From JAAZNO01 sp012798275 (GTDB lineage Bacteria; Chloroflexota; Anaerolineae; B4-G1; SLSP01), in contig DAOPQD010000077.1 in the NCBI GenBank assembly GCA_035347995.1, positions 1 to 14,812 on the forward strand: a DNA stretch of 14,812 bases, written 5' to 3'. The position numbers and the translations under genes were made by a program. Positions 6,552 to 14,365 of the stretch are shown here, piece after piece (within the stretch, counting starts at the first letter, position 1; every line of letters begins with the position of its first letter). The notes under the pieces are model-generated. The model saw only the letters and a program-made list of their open reading frames with translations. It was not told where the DNA came from and did no database searches.

Positions 6552-7261
6552 ATGAGCATCGTGCTGTGTGGACGACGCTGGCCGAATTACTTCAGCGGAT
6601 AGAAAAAGGTATCGAGACCGACACGACTGCCAAAACCGGGGGCGATGGCCTGGCCCAGCTGGAACAAGAAATCCATAAGCTGGGCAAAACGCAATTCAAA
6701 GCCAACACCCTGGCGGCGGAACAGGCCGGGCACCTGGCCAAAGCCGTGGAACTCCTGGAGGAGCAGCAACGACAGCTGCAGGTCGCCATACCACAGCTGG
6801 TGCAAGCGCAGGTAACGGCCGCGCACCGCGAATGGCTGATGGCGTTGCTGCCGGTGCTCGACGGGCTGGATCACGCGATCAGCAGCGGCGAGCGCTATCT
6901 GCGGCGCCGGGATCTGGCCGCGACAGTTCCCAATCTCACGCCAGAGCAAGCGCAGCTGGTCTCGCCGGCCGACCGCGCCATGCTGGCGGGTTGGCTGGAA
7001 GGGCTGCAACTCCTCCGTGAGCGGTTGCTGGCGCTGCTGGAGGCCGAGGGGGTCACCCCCATCCCTACGGTGGGAGAGCTCTTCGATCCCTACCGGCACG
7101 TTGTCGTGGCAACGACGACAGAAGGCGCGACAGAACCCGGGCGTATCGTCGCCGAAGAACGTCGCGGCTATTGCACGGCAGAAGCCGTCCTGCGTTTTGC
7201 CGAGGTGGTGGTCTACAAGCCCGCGCGCCCTGACAACTCAAGTTTTCCGCCGCTGGCATGA
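6548..7261 (+). CDS. grpE: Divergent GrpE, nucleotide exchange factor for Hsp70
   Basis: 237 aa. GrpE dimers release ADP from DnaK. An N-terminal, mostly helical half (about 35-120, with heptad-like Leu/Gln spacing) is followed by WLMALLPVLDGLDHAI (96-111), matching the LLPVLDNLERA signature. The C-terminal beta domain is recognisable as GELFDPYRHVVVATTTEG (176-193), then GRIVAEERRGYCTAEAVLRF (198-217) and AEVVVYKP. This matches the GrpE family pattern of FDP-H-V, a glycine, GY and R/L-R-A-V-V. A stretch at about 118-146 (RRRDLAATVPNLTPEQAQLV) looks longer than in E. coli GrpE. Its start overlaps the J gene stop (ATGA), pointing to coupled translation; it lies 29 bp before the Hsp70 gene. Family call is firm; the N-terminal part is divergent. 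Confidence 0.87.
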   Translation: MNEHRAVWTTLAELLQRIEKGIETDTTAKTGGDGLAQLEQEIHKLGKTQFKANTLAAEQAGHLAKAVELLEEQQRQLQVAIPQLVQAQVTAAHREWLMALLPVLDGLDHAISSGERYLRRRDLAATVPNLTPEQAQLVSPADRAMLAGWLEGLQLLRERLLALLEAEGVTPIPTVGELFDPYRHVVVATTTEGATEPGRIVAEERRGYCTAEAVLRFAEVVVYKPARPDNSSFPPLA

Positions 7262-7290
7262 ACCAGTTTGGCTTTTGAGGAGGTAAAATT

Positions 7291-9000
7291 GTGAATACGC
7301 CCATCGTGGGTATCGATCTCGGAACGACAAACTCCGCCGTAGCCATTGTCAAAGAGGGAATGCCGCACATCCTGCCCCATGGCGCAGAACGCATCATCCC
7401 TTCGATGGTGGCGTATAGCGCCGAGCAGCAATGGCTGGTGGGAACTCCCGCGCGCAACCAATACATCTTCAATCCCGAAAACACCGTGCGCTCCATCAAG
7501 CGCAAAATGGGAACGGCAGAGCGCGTCACCCTCGCCGGACGTCAGTTCACGCCCGCGGAGATCTCCGCCTTCATTCTACGGGAGCTCAAACAGATTGCAG
7601 AACGCAACCTGGGCACGGAAGTCCCCGAAGTGGTGATCACCGTGCCGGCATATTTTTCCGACACGGCCCGCCAGGCCACCCGCGATGCGGGCGAGATCGC
7701 GGGCTTCAACGTGCGGCGCATCATCAACGAACCGACCGCCGCAGCGCTGGCCTATGGCCTCGACAAAAGCCAGGAGCAGCTGGCGTTGGTCTACGACCTG
7801 GGCGGCGGCACCTTTGATGTCTCGCTGGTGGAGATGATGGATGGCGTGGTCGAAGTGCGGGCCAGTCATGGAGATACCCACCTGGGCGGCGACGACTTCG
7901 ACGAGCGATTGGCGATCATCCTGGCAAAGGCCTTCGAGGAACAACACGGCATTGACTTGCGTCAAGATCGGCGCGCCTGGGCGCGCCTGCTGCGGGCAGC
8001 CGAAAACGCGAAAATCGAGCTCTCGTCCAAACCTTTCGCCTGGGTCAGGGAAGAGTATCTCGCCGAAAAACGGGGCGTGCCCCTGCACCTGGAGTACGAA
8101 ATCAGCCGGCATGACTTTGTAGAGGCCATCTCCGATTTAATTGACAAAACGTTGTACTCGGTGGACCGCGTATTGGAAGATGCCGACATAAGCCCTGCAG
8201 ATTTGCAGCAAGTGCTCATGGTCGGCGGCTCCTCGCGGATTCCGGCCGTCTGGGAATTGGTAGCCAATCGGCTCGGCCTGGAGCCGCAGATGACCCTCAA
8301 CCCTGAAGAAGTGGTCGCCTTAGGCGCCGGGGTGCAGGCAGCCATCATTGCCGGAGAACCCATTGACGCCGTCCTGGTGGATGTCACGCCCCATTCTCTG
8401 GGCATTGAGGTCGCTGAGTGGCACCTGGGACACTACGTCCCCGACCGGTATCAGCCCTTGATTCGGCGTAACACTACCGTGCCGACCTCCAAAGCCGAAG
8501 TGTTCCAAACGCTGTACCCCGATCAAGACACCATCAAAATTAAAGTCTATCAAGGAGAACGCCCGACTGCCTCAGAAAACACGCTGCTGGGAGAGTTTCT
8601 GATCACCGGCCTGAAGCCAGAAGTCCCTGGCGACCCGGCGCGCGTCACCGTGCAGTTCGACATGGACGTAGACGGCATTCTGCACGTCATGGCGCAAGAC
8701 CGCGTGACCAAACGCAGCGAGGCGATTACCGTCCAGGCTTCGGCGCAACGCATGGACGAGACTGAGATTTTAAAGGCCAAGGAGTGGACGGCCACGCTGT
8801 TCGCGCTCTCCAGCGAACAGTTGGCGCTGTTAGGACGCGCTCGGGCATTGCTCGAAGATGAAGCCCTCGAAACAAAGGTACAGGAGGAGCTCGAAATGCT
8901 CCTGGAAGACATCGAAGCAGCGCGCGCAGAGGCAGATGCGACGCAGATCGAGGATCTCTTTGAGGAACTGGCGGATTTGTTGTTCGATTTGGAAGCGTGA
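7291..9000 (+). CDS. dnaK: Hsp70 family chaperone (DnaK-like, short lid)
   Basis: 569 aa against about 610-640 for standard DnaK. The nucleotide-binding domain (about 1-358) is complete: GIDLGTTNS (7-15), catalytic-type K70 in SIKRKMG, NEPTAAALAYG (146-156), VYDLGGGTFDVSLV (167-180) and VLMVGGSSRIPAV (308-320). The linker reads VLVDVTP (361-367). The beta substrate-binding domain runs to about 485 (IRRNTTVP, then DGILHVMAQD). After that only about 84 residues remain, so the helical lid is shorter than usual and the C-terminal acidic EEVD/EEVKD-type tail is missing; the protein ends LFDLEA. Start: GTG at 7291 with a strong GAGGAGGT (7277-7284) 6 nt upstream, the best ribosome site of the operon. 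A cytosolic ATP-driven foldase or holdase. The absence of an adjacent true dnaJ or hrcA suggests an accessory copy, although it may be the only one. Confidence 0.93.
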   Translation: MNTPIVGIDLGTTNSAVAIVKEGMPHILPHGAERIIPSMVAYSAEQQWLVGTPARNQYIFNPENTVRSIKRKMGTAERVTLAGRQFTPAEISAFILRELKQIAERNLGTEVPEVVITVPAYFSDTARQATRDAGEIAGFNVRRIINEPTAAALAYGLDKSQEQLALVYDLGGGTFDVSLVEMMDGVVEVRASHGDTHLGGDDFDERLAIILAKAFEEQHGIDLRQDRRAWARLLRAAENAKIELSSKPFAWVREEYLAEKRGVPLHLEYEISRHDFVEAISDLIDKTLYSVDRVLEDADISPADLQQVLMVGGSSRIPAVWELVANRLGLEPQMTLNPEEVVALGAGVQAAIIAGEPIDAVLVDVTPHSLGIEVAEWHLGHYVPDRYQPLIRRNTTVPTSKAEVFQTLYPDQDTIKIKVYQGERPTASENTLLGEFLITGLKPEVPGDPARVTVQFDMDVDGILHVMAQDRVTKRSEAITVQASAQRMDETEILKAKEWTATLFALSSEQLALLGRARALLEDEALETKVQEELEMLLEDIEAARAEADATQIEDLFEELADLLFDLEA

Positions 9001-9015
9001 ACCAGGAATTATCAA

Positions 9016-9047
9016 CACCAGCCGCAGGGACTCTCCTGCGGCTGGTG
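9016..9047. terminator. Bidirectional hairpin between convergent operons
   Basis: CACCAGCCGCAGG (9016-9028), loop GACTCT, then the exact reverse complement (9035-9047): a 13-bp perfect stem. It lies 15 bp after the Hsp70 stop and 16 bp beyond the stop of the convergent EamA gene. There is no long U-tract on the plus strand, and on the minus strand only a loose TTGATAATT. Its position fits a shared terminator. Confidence 0.65.
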
Positions 9048-9063
9048 GGCTGAGAATGCTACG

Positions 9064-9978
9064 TCAAGATTGCGGCGCACGACTGGCCGGGGTCACGAGC
9101 TGCGAGACCAGCATCCCCGCCAGCATCAGCGCGCAGCCGGCCAGCCCGCGCGCGGTGAACGTCTCGTCGAGCAGCGCCACGCCACCGATTACGGCGAAGA
9201 CCGCCTCCAGGCTCAGGATGATGGCGGCATCGGTGGGATGCGCGTCCCGTTGCGCGACAACCTGTAGCGTGTAGCCGACTCCCACCGAAAGCAACCCGCC
9301 GTAGAGGATGGCCCACTGCGCCTCGCGCAGGCCCGCCAGCATCGGCGTTTCGAACAGCGCCGCCGCGATGCCGCTCAGCAACGCCGTCACCATGAACTGC
9401 AGCACGGCAATGGGCAGCGGATCCACCCGCCGGCTGAGCCACGCCAGGAGGTGCACGTGAATCGCCCAGAAACATGCGCCGAGCAGCACCCACAGGTCGC
9501 CCGGCGTCATCGCTGTCAACCGGAAAGCAGCGGAGCCGGCGGGTAGGGTGAGCAGATACAGGCCGATCACTGCCAGCCCGGCGCCCAGCCAGGCCCCCAA
9601 ACCCGTCCGTTGCCCGCGCGCCAGTCCCAGGATAGGCACCAGCACTACGTATAGCCCGGTGATAAAACCCGCCTTGCCTGCCGTCGTCGTGACGATGCCG
9701 AGCTGCTGACAGGAGGCGCCCGCAAACAGCGCCACACCCGCCAGCACTCCCCCCGGCACCAACACCCGCCACGGGAGCGGCTCCGCGCGCTGCCGGCGCT
9801 GCGTTGCCAGCAGGGGCAACAGCGCCAGGCCGCCCAGCGCAAAACGCGCGCTGTTGAAAGTGAACGGGCCGACATACTCCATGCCCACCCGCTGCGCGAC
9901 GAAGGCAAAGCCCCAAATCACCGCAGCGAGCAGCAACAGCCCATTCGCGCGCCAGACGCGCGGCTGCGACAGGGTCAT
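9064..9978 (-). CDS. EamA (DMT) family membrane transporter
   Basis: 304 aa from the chosen ATG. It is a hydrophobic protein with about ten membrane segments in two similar halves. N-terminal: GLLLLAAVIWGFAFVAQRVG, then FTFNSARFALGGLALLPLLA. Second half: LWVLLGACFWAIHVHLLAWL and WAILYGGLLSVGVGYTLQVV. These match the EamA domain pattern of drug/metabolite exporters. A GTG five codons upstream (9993) is possible, but ATG 9978 overlaps the upstream stop as ATGA, which I take as the coupled start. No strong Shine-Dalgarno is visible. It is the last gene of the minus operon, directly after the SsnA-like hydrolase, so it may move that enzyme's substrate or product (inference). Substrate unknown. 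Confidence 0.88.
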   Translation of the reverse strand: MTLSQPRVWRANGLLLLAAVIWGFAFVAQRVGMEYVGPFTFNSARFALGGLALLPLLATQRRQRAEPLPWRVLVPGGVLAGVALFAGASCQQLGIVTTTAGKAGFITGLYVVLVPILGLARGQRTGLGAWLGAGLAVIGLYLLTLPAGSAAFRLTAMTPGDLWVLLGACFWAIHVHLLAWLSRRVDPLPIAVLQFMVTALLSGIAAALFETPMLAGLREAQWAILYGGLLSVGVGYTLQVVAQRDAHPTDAAIILSLEAVFAVIGGVALLDETFTARGLAGCALMLAGMLVSQLVTPASRAPQS

Positions 9979-11309
9979 AGCGCGCGTTGCCACAGTTTCG
10001 CCGCCAGTTCGCGCGAGCGGGCCGTGATCTCCTCCTCATCGAGCGTCAGCACTTGCCGGTCGCGCATCAACACCCGCCCCGCGCTGATGGTGGTAGTGAT
10101 CATCGAGGCCTCGTAGCCAAAGAGGAAGTGCCACGGGAGGTTGCCCGCGCTCAACGGCGTGATGGGATGATAATCCACGAGGATCAAATCCGCCGTCGCG
10201 CCCGGTTCGAGCACGCCAAGCGTCGCCTGCGGCCAGAAGAGCCGCGCCAGCTGCGCGTTGGCGTCGAACGCCAGCCGGAAAACAAGGTCGCCGGGCATGG
10301 CGCGGGGATCCTGCTGCGCCAGTTTGTGCACGAGATAGGCGGCTTTCATCTCCGCGAACATGTTGTTGCTGAAACCATCGTTGCCCAGCGCCACTTTGAC
10401 GCCGTGCGCGAGCAGCCGTTCCACCCGCCCGACGCCCACCGCGTTGTTCATGTTCGAGCGGGGCTGATGCGTGACCCACGTCCCGGTGTCCGCCAGCACC
10501 TCCATCTCGCTCTCATCCACATGCACGGCGTGAGCCACGATGGAGCGCGGTCCCAGAATCCCCGCCGCGTGGAGCCGATGGATGACGCGCCGCCCCGATT
10601 TGCGCAGGCTATCTTCCACGTCCTCGATCCCCTCAGCCGCGTGGATGTGAAATCCCGTCTCCAGCCCCTCGGCCGCAGCGACGGCGGCCGCCAGTGTGGC
10701 CTCGCTCAACGTGAGCGAGGCGTGCAGCCCGAAGGAAGCCGCCAGTTGCGGGTGCGGCTGGGCTTGCATCCGCCGCAGGAAACGCACGTTCTCGGCAAGG
10801 CCGGCCTGCGCCAACGCCTCCCCGTCGCGGTCGGTGACCTCGTAGCAAAGGCTGGCACGGAGGCCCGACCGCAACACCTCTTCGGCGATAATATCAAGCG
10901 AGCCGGGGATGGCGAATGGACTGGCGTGATGATCAATGAGAGTCGTCGTGCCATGGCGAATCGCGTCCGCCAGACAGACGAGGGCGGAATAGCGCACGTC
11001 CTCCGGCGTGAGCAGCTTGTCCAGCCGCCACCACAAGCGCTCCAGGATTTCGCCAAAACGGGTGGCCGCCGGGCCGGGATAAGCCCAACCGCGCGCAAAC
11101 GCGCCGTAGAAGTGCGTGTGACCGCAGAGAGGCGCGGGCAACGCCAGTTGTCCCCCCGCGTCGAAGCACTCCGCTTCGGGATAGCGCGCCCGCAACGCGG
11201 CAGTCGTGTCCACCGCGACAATCTTGTCCCCGTCAAGATACAAAGCGCCGTCCTCGATGAGACGCGGCTCCGGTCCCAAGGTGGCAATTCTGGCATTCGT
11301 GATGAGCAT
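9975..11309 (-). CDS. ssnA: SsnA-type metal-dependent amidohydrolase
   Basis: 444 aa, about the SsnA length. Amidohydrolase superfamily metal ligands are visible: HTH (64-66), GFHIHAAEG (219-227), VAHAVH (258-263) and GNDG with D311. Family-specific blocks that look like SsnA are the LERLWWRLDKLL segment (89-100), TTLIDHHASP (122-131), CYEVTDRDG (155-163), FGLHASLTLS (193-202) and HQPRSNMNNAVG (281-292). SsnA is a putative aminohydrolase linked in enterobacteria and clostridia to selenium-dependent molybdenum hydroxylases; its substrate is not established. No hydroxylase, selenium or purine genes accompany it here. ATG 11309 is supported by AGGAGGG upstream. It follows the YihY gene by 41 bp and overlaps the transporter by 4 bp. 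Alternatives: another deaminase or chlorohydrolase of the same superfamily. Confidence 0.82.
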   Translation of the reverse strand: MLITNARIATLGPEPRLIEDGALYLDGDKIVAVDTTAALRARYPEAECFDAGGQLALPAPLCGHTHFYGAFARGWAYPGPAATRFGEILERLWWRLDKLLTPEDVRYSALVCLADAIRHGTTTLIDHHASPFAIPGSLDIIAEEVLRSGLRASLCYEVTDRDGEALAQAGLAENVRFLRRMQAQPHPQLAASFGLHASLTLSEATLAAAVAAAEGLETGFHIHAAEGIEDVEDSLRKSGRRVIHRLHAAGILGPRSIVAHAVHVDESEMEVLADTGTWVTHQPRSNMNNAVGVGRVERLLAHGVKVALGNDGFSNNMFAEMKAAYLVHKLAQQDPRAMPGDLVFRLAFDANAQLARLFWPQATLGVLEPGATADLILVDYHPITPLSAGNLPWHFLFGYEASMITTTISAGRVLMRDRQVLTLDEEEITARSRELAAKLWQRAL

Positions 11310-11350
11310 CGTTTGCCCTCCTGTCTACTTTCTCAATGTGGCGACGCGAG

Positions 11351-12292
11351 TCACGCCGTCACCTGCAGCGCCGAACGCTGATATTCCTCCTGCAGCTGCG
11401 CGACATAGCGCTCCTCCAGGTATGACTGCGTTTCTGCTCCGAGCAGCAGCACTCGATAACTCCAATAGGCCCACACGATGGGCACGATCACCACCCACAG
11501 TGAACCATAGACCAGCGGGTAGTTCAACAATCCCACGCTCAAAGCCCACGCGAAGATGTCGCGCATCACCACCCAGGCCACGCTAACCCCCAGCCCTACC
11601 ATCCAGGCGACCCGGCGGCGCACCGGTCGGGCCGGAAAAAAGCGGTAGGTCAACAAGTCGAAGAGCAAAATGATTGCGAAAGACAGGCCGCGCTCCCCCC
11701 AGAGAGGAATGGACGGGTTGAGGGTGCCGAGGAATGGAAACCACCGCGGCAGGAGGCGCCACAAGGTTTGAATGATAAAGGCCACGATGATCCAGGCAAC
11801 GACCCCCATCAAGGAGATGATGCCGATCAGCCGACGCTTCCAATAGGTACGCCGGAGCGGGCGTTCCCACACCGCGTTGATCGCCGATTCGAGGGTGGCG
11901 AAGATCCCCGAGGCCGACCAGAAAGTACTCAGCAGAGAAATCGCCCCCACCGAGCCCCGGTAGCGCAGAATATTTTCAATGTTGACGCGCACCGGCTCCA
12001 CCGTCGCCGGCAGCAGGGCCTCCAGGATCTGCAACGCGATGCTTTGCACTTCAGCGGCGTCTATAAACAGGCTACCCACGGCCAGCACCGAAAGCAACAG
12101 GGGAACGATTGAGAGCATCGTGTAAAACGACAGCGCTGCCGCATACATGGTCATGCGGTGCCGTCCCGAGCGTTTGATGATTTCCACGCCGAAGGCGACA
12201 GCTGCCTTGAGATGGGGCCACCAACGCCGCAGCTGTTCTCCCAGCTGCGCTCCCATGCGCCTCGCCACTTCCCGCCAGTGCACCCGCTTCAT
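11351..12292 (-). CDS. YihY/BrkB family inner-membrane protein
   Basis: 313 aa with a basic N-terminal cytosolic segment and about six membrane helices. The family signature AAALSFYTMLSIVPLLLSVL (51-70) is clear, followed by STFWSASGIFATLESAINAVW and, near the C-terminus, YGSLWVVIVPIVWAYWSYRV then LLLGAE. The older name RNase BN for this family is wrong (known from E. coli, where RNase BN is another protein). The true function is uncertain; envelope or lipid transport roles have been proposed for some members. The start overlaps the epimerase stop as ATGA, so the two are translationally coupled. The short C-terminal cytosolic tail is typical. Confidence 0.9.
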   Translation of the reverse strand: MKRVHWREVARRMGAQLGEQLRRWWPHLKAAVAFGVEIIKRSGRHRMTMYAAALSFYTMLSIVPLLLSVLAVGSLFIDAAEVQSIALQILEALLPATVEPVRVNIENILRYRGSVGAISLLSTFWSASGIFATLESAINAVWERPLRRTYWKRRLIGIISLMGVVAWIIVAFIIQTLWRLLPRWFPFLGTLNPSIPLWGERGLSFAIILLFDLLTYRFFPARPVRRRVAWMVGLGVSVAWVVMRDIFAWALSVGLLNYPLVYGSLWVVIVPIVWAYWSYRVLLLGAETQSYLEERYVAQLQEEYQRSALQVTA

Positions 12293-13218
12293 TTGCGACG
12301 GAAGCGCGGATCTTCAGCCAGGGTCCGACGCAGCCCCTGCTCCAGTGAATAGCGCGGACGATACCCCAACACGCGCTCAGCCAGGGTGAGATCGGCGCAC
12401 AACTGCGAGACGCCGCCATCCTCCACGGGACTGCGAAGCACGTTGCTGCTGGAATGGGTCAGCCGCAGCACCAGCTCGGCGAGCGCGCCGATGCCCGTCT
12501 CCACCCCGCTGCCGATGTTGAGGGTCTGCCGATTGATCCCCGGCGCCGTAGCCGCAGCCATCAACGCGGCGACCACGTCCTCAACGTACACGAAATCCCG
12601 CGTCTGATGGCCGTCCTGGAACAGCACCAGGGAGCCGCCGCCCAGGGCCTGCTGGAGAAAACGGGGGACCACCGGGGCGTGGGAGGCCGGCAAGGCCTGA
12701 TGCGGGCCATAAGCGTTGAAGATGCGCAAGGCCACCGTTTCGATGTTCCACAGCGCGCCAATGGTGTGCAGGTAATACTCCGCCGCGAGCTTGCTCACGG
12801 CATACGGCGAGCGGGGATTGGGACGGGTTTGCTCGCTCACCGGTTGCGTCTCCTGGAGGCCATACACCGCCCCCGACGACGCCAGGATCACGCGCGGCGC
12901 CCCGGTGTCCCGCATCGCTTCCAACAGCGAGACGGTCCCTCCGACGTTGACGGTGTTGTACTCCGCCGGATAGAGCACCGATTCCGCCACGAGCACCCGC
13001 GCCGCGAGGTGATAGACGCAATCCACGCCCTGCAATAGCGTCCATAGCTTGGGCCGATCCAGCACCGAGCCACGATGGAACAGCACCTCCGGCGCAAGCC
13101 GCGCCGGGTCGCCAGCGCTCAGATCATCCAACGCCAGGACTTCATGGCCGCCGGCAACCAGGGCATTGGCCAGTGCACTGCCCAAGAATCCCGCCCCCCC
13201 GGTGACAAGAACACGCAT
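12289..13218 (-). CDS. NAD-dependent sugar-nucleotide epimerase/dehydratase (extended SDR)
   Basis: 309 aa. The Rossmann start MRVLVTGGAGFLG (GxxGxxG at 7-13) with D31 after strand 2 binds NAD. The catalytic triad is visible as SSGAVYG (114-120) and YAVSK (Y139, K143). Later blocks RIFNAYGPHQ, TRDFVYVEDVV and LNIGSG are those of UDP-glucose 4-epimerase-like extended SDRs. The exact sugar cannot be named. An upstream in-frame start would add 22 residues, but ATG 13218 is chosen: it has a near-perfect AAGGAGGTG just upstream and begins right at the Rossmann strand. It is the second gene of the minus operon, after a FemAB-type ligase, and is coupled to the YihY gene; an envelope polysaccharide role is plausible. 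Confidence 0.9.
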   Translation of the reverse strand: MRVLVTGGAGFLGSALANALVAGGHEVLALDDLSAGDPARLAPEVLFHRGSVLDRPKLWTLLQGVDCVYHLAARVLVAESVLYPAEYNTVNVGGTVSLLEAMRDTGAPRVILASSGAVYGLQETQPVSEQTRPNPRSPYAVSKLAAEYYLHTIGALWNIETVALRIFNAYGPHQALPASHAPVVPRFLQQALGGGSLVLFQDGHQTRDFVYVEDVVAALMAAATAPGINRQTLNIGSGVETGIGALAELVLRLTHSSSNVLRSPVEDGGVSQLCADLTLAERVLGYRPRYSLEQGLRRTLAEDPRFRRK

Positions 13219-13324
13219 GGACACCTCCTTCGAAAATGGCCCCGAATGAACACGAATTTCACGAAAAAGCGAATCACGAGTCACTTACGTTCCCACGTTC
13301 ACCCCTTCACCTCTTGCCTCTGCC
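13219..13324 (-). repeat. Intergenic spacer with TTCGTG-type repeat
   Basis: 106 bp between the FemAB-type gene and the epimerase. On the minus strand it reads CGTGATTCGC, then TTTCGTGAAATTCGTGTTCA then TTCGG (13243-13280 on plus): three near-copies of TTCGTG(A/T). This resembles short dispersed repeats I have seen between genes of many environmental bacteria (recollection, not checked). The epimerase Shine-Dalgarno occupies the distal end. No terminator is visible, so read-through is likely. Confidence 0.35.
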
Positions 13325-14350
13325 TCAATGCCGCAGCGCTGCAAGTTCGGGATGGAACGTCACCTGCATCCGATAACGCCATGGATGGGGAGGATAGTCG
13401 AAAGCGCCTATATGCGACACCAACGTGGCGCCGAAGCTGGATTTGAACCGATACACGCCCCACAAAGGATCGCTGGCGTTCAGCACATCGGGCGCGCCCC
13501 ACATGTCGTAGAGGGTGCAGCCCAGGTTTCGAGCATACCGCAATGCTTCCCATTGTAACAGGTAGGTCGGCATGGCCTGGCGCTGCCGGTTGTAGGAGCC
13601 CGCATACATCGTCCAGGCGCGCTTGCCGAAGTGCAGCAGGATGAGCATGGCGACGGGATCGCCCCCCACTTCGGCGATGAAACCGCTCCCGAACCCCGAT
13701 TGCAGAAACGCGCGCCACGTCTCGCGATAGTAAGCCGGCTCACGGATCGCAAAGCGCTCTCGCTGCGCCGTCTCCATGTACATATCTACCAACAACGGCA
13801 GATCGGCCGGCGTCGCCGGGCGCACGGTGACGCCCTTGCGCACGGCCAGCCGAATGTTGTAGCGTCCCTTGCCCTTCATCCGTGCGAGGATTTCATCCAA
13901 ATCGGGCTGCAAATCTATCACCAGCGTATTGCGGAACTGCAGCTGCTCGAAAGAGTAATGCCAGCCGCGATCCCTCAAGCACGCGACCAGGGCCTTGCCC
14001 GTCGCGGATTCCGCCGTCACATCGGGGTCAATCTTGACCAGCAAGAGGTCTTCGTCACGGGCGATGCGCCCCAGGTCAGCGAGGACCTCCGTCATCCGCT
14101 CCGCGTCACTCCAATCCACCACCGGGCCTTTGGGGATATAGCCCAGCCAGGCATCCCGCCGCTGCTCCAGCAACAGCTGAGCGCAGGCGAGCGGCTGCCC
14201 TGCGGATTGCCACAGATACCGCTGGACACGCCACCCCTGGCGCGCCTTGAGGTCCCCCCAGAGCCACGACTGCAGCACATGCGGGTCCGGCAGCGCGCGA
14301 AGCGCCGCGTCCCAAACGTCAGGGGCTTCGATCAACAGCCGTTCCATCAT
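13325..14350 (-). CDS. FemAB-type aminoacyl transferase (peptidoglycan bridge formation)
   Basis: 341 aa. Fem ligases transfer an amino acid from aminoacyl-tRNA to the stem peptide of lipid II at the inner face of the membrane. Double GNAT-fold signatures are present: QSWLWGDLKARQGWRVQRY near the N-terminus, GYIPKGPVVDW, ILARMKGKGRYNIRLAVRKG in the middle, then TMYAGSYNRQRQAMPTYLLQ, EALRYARNLGCTLYDMWG and VYRFKSSFGA with HIGAFDY at the end. This order matches FemX/FemA-like proteins of about 340 aa. The amino acid added is unknown. Two adjacent ATGs (14350 and 14347) exist. The promoter lies so close that the mRNA seems leaderless, favouring 14350. It is the first gene of the minus-strand operon. 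Confidence 0.88.
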   Translation of the reverse strand: MMERLLIEAPDVWDAALRALPDPHVLQSWLWGDLKARQGWRVQRYLWQSAGQPLACAQLLLEQRRDAWLGYIPKGPVVDWSDAERMTEVLADLGRIARDEDLLLVKIDPDVTAESATGKALVACLRDRGWHYSFEQLQFRNTLVIDLQPDLDEILARMKGKGRYNIRLAVRKGVTVRPATPADLPLLVDMYMETAQRERFAIREPAYYRETWRAFLQSGFGSGFIAEVGGDPVAMLILLHFGKRAWTMYAGSYNRQRQAMPTYLLQWEALRYARNLGCTLYDMWGAPDVLNASDPLWGVYRFKSSFGATLVSHIGAFDYPPHPWRYRMQVTFHPELAALRH

Positions 14351-14356
14351 GCCTGT

Positions 14357-14365
14357 ATTGTAGCA
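14357..14365 (-). promoter_or_regulatory. Extended -10 promoter of the minus-strand operon
   Basis: On the minus strand TGCTACAAT (14365 to 14357) matches TGn-TATAAT with one change. The -35 region is weak. The hexamer ends 6 bp before the ATG at 14350, so the predicted transcription start coincides with the start codon, implying a leaderless transcript. Confidence 0.6.

Noticed and set aside
9987..11381. 464-codon plus-strand frame opposite the SsnA-like gene
   Set aside because: The minus-strand frame carries all the amidohydrolase metal ligands in order; the plus frame is basic, repetitive and featureless.
12454..13038. 194-codon plus-strand frame opposite the epimerase
   Set aside because: Shadow; the opposite strand encodes the NAD-binding and catalytic motifs.
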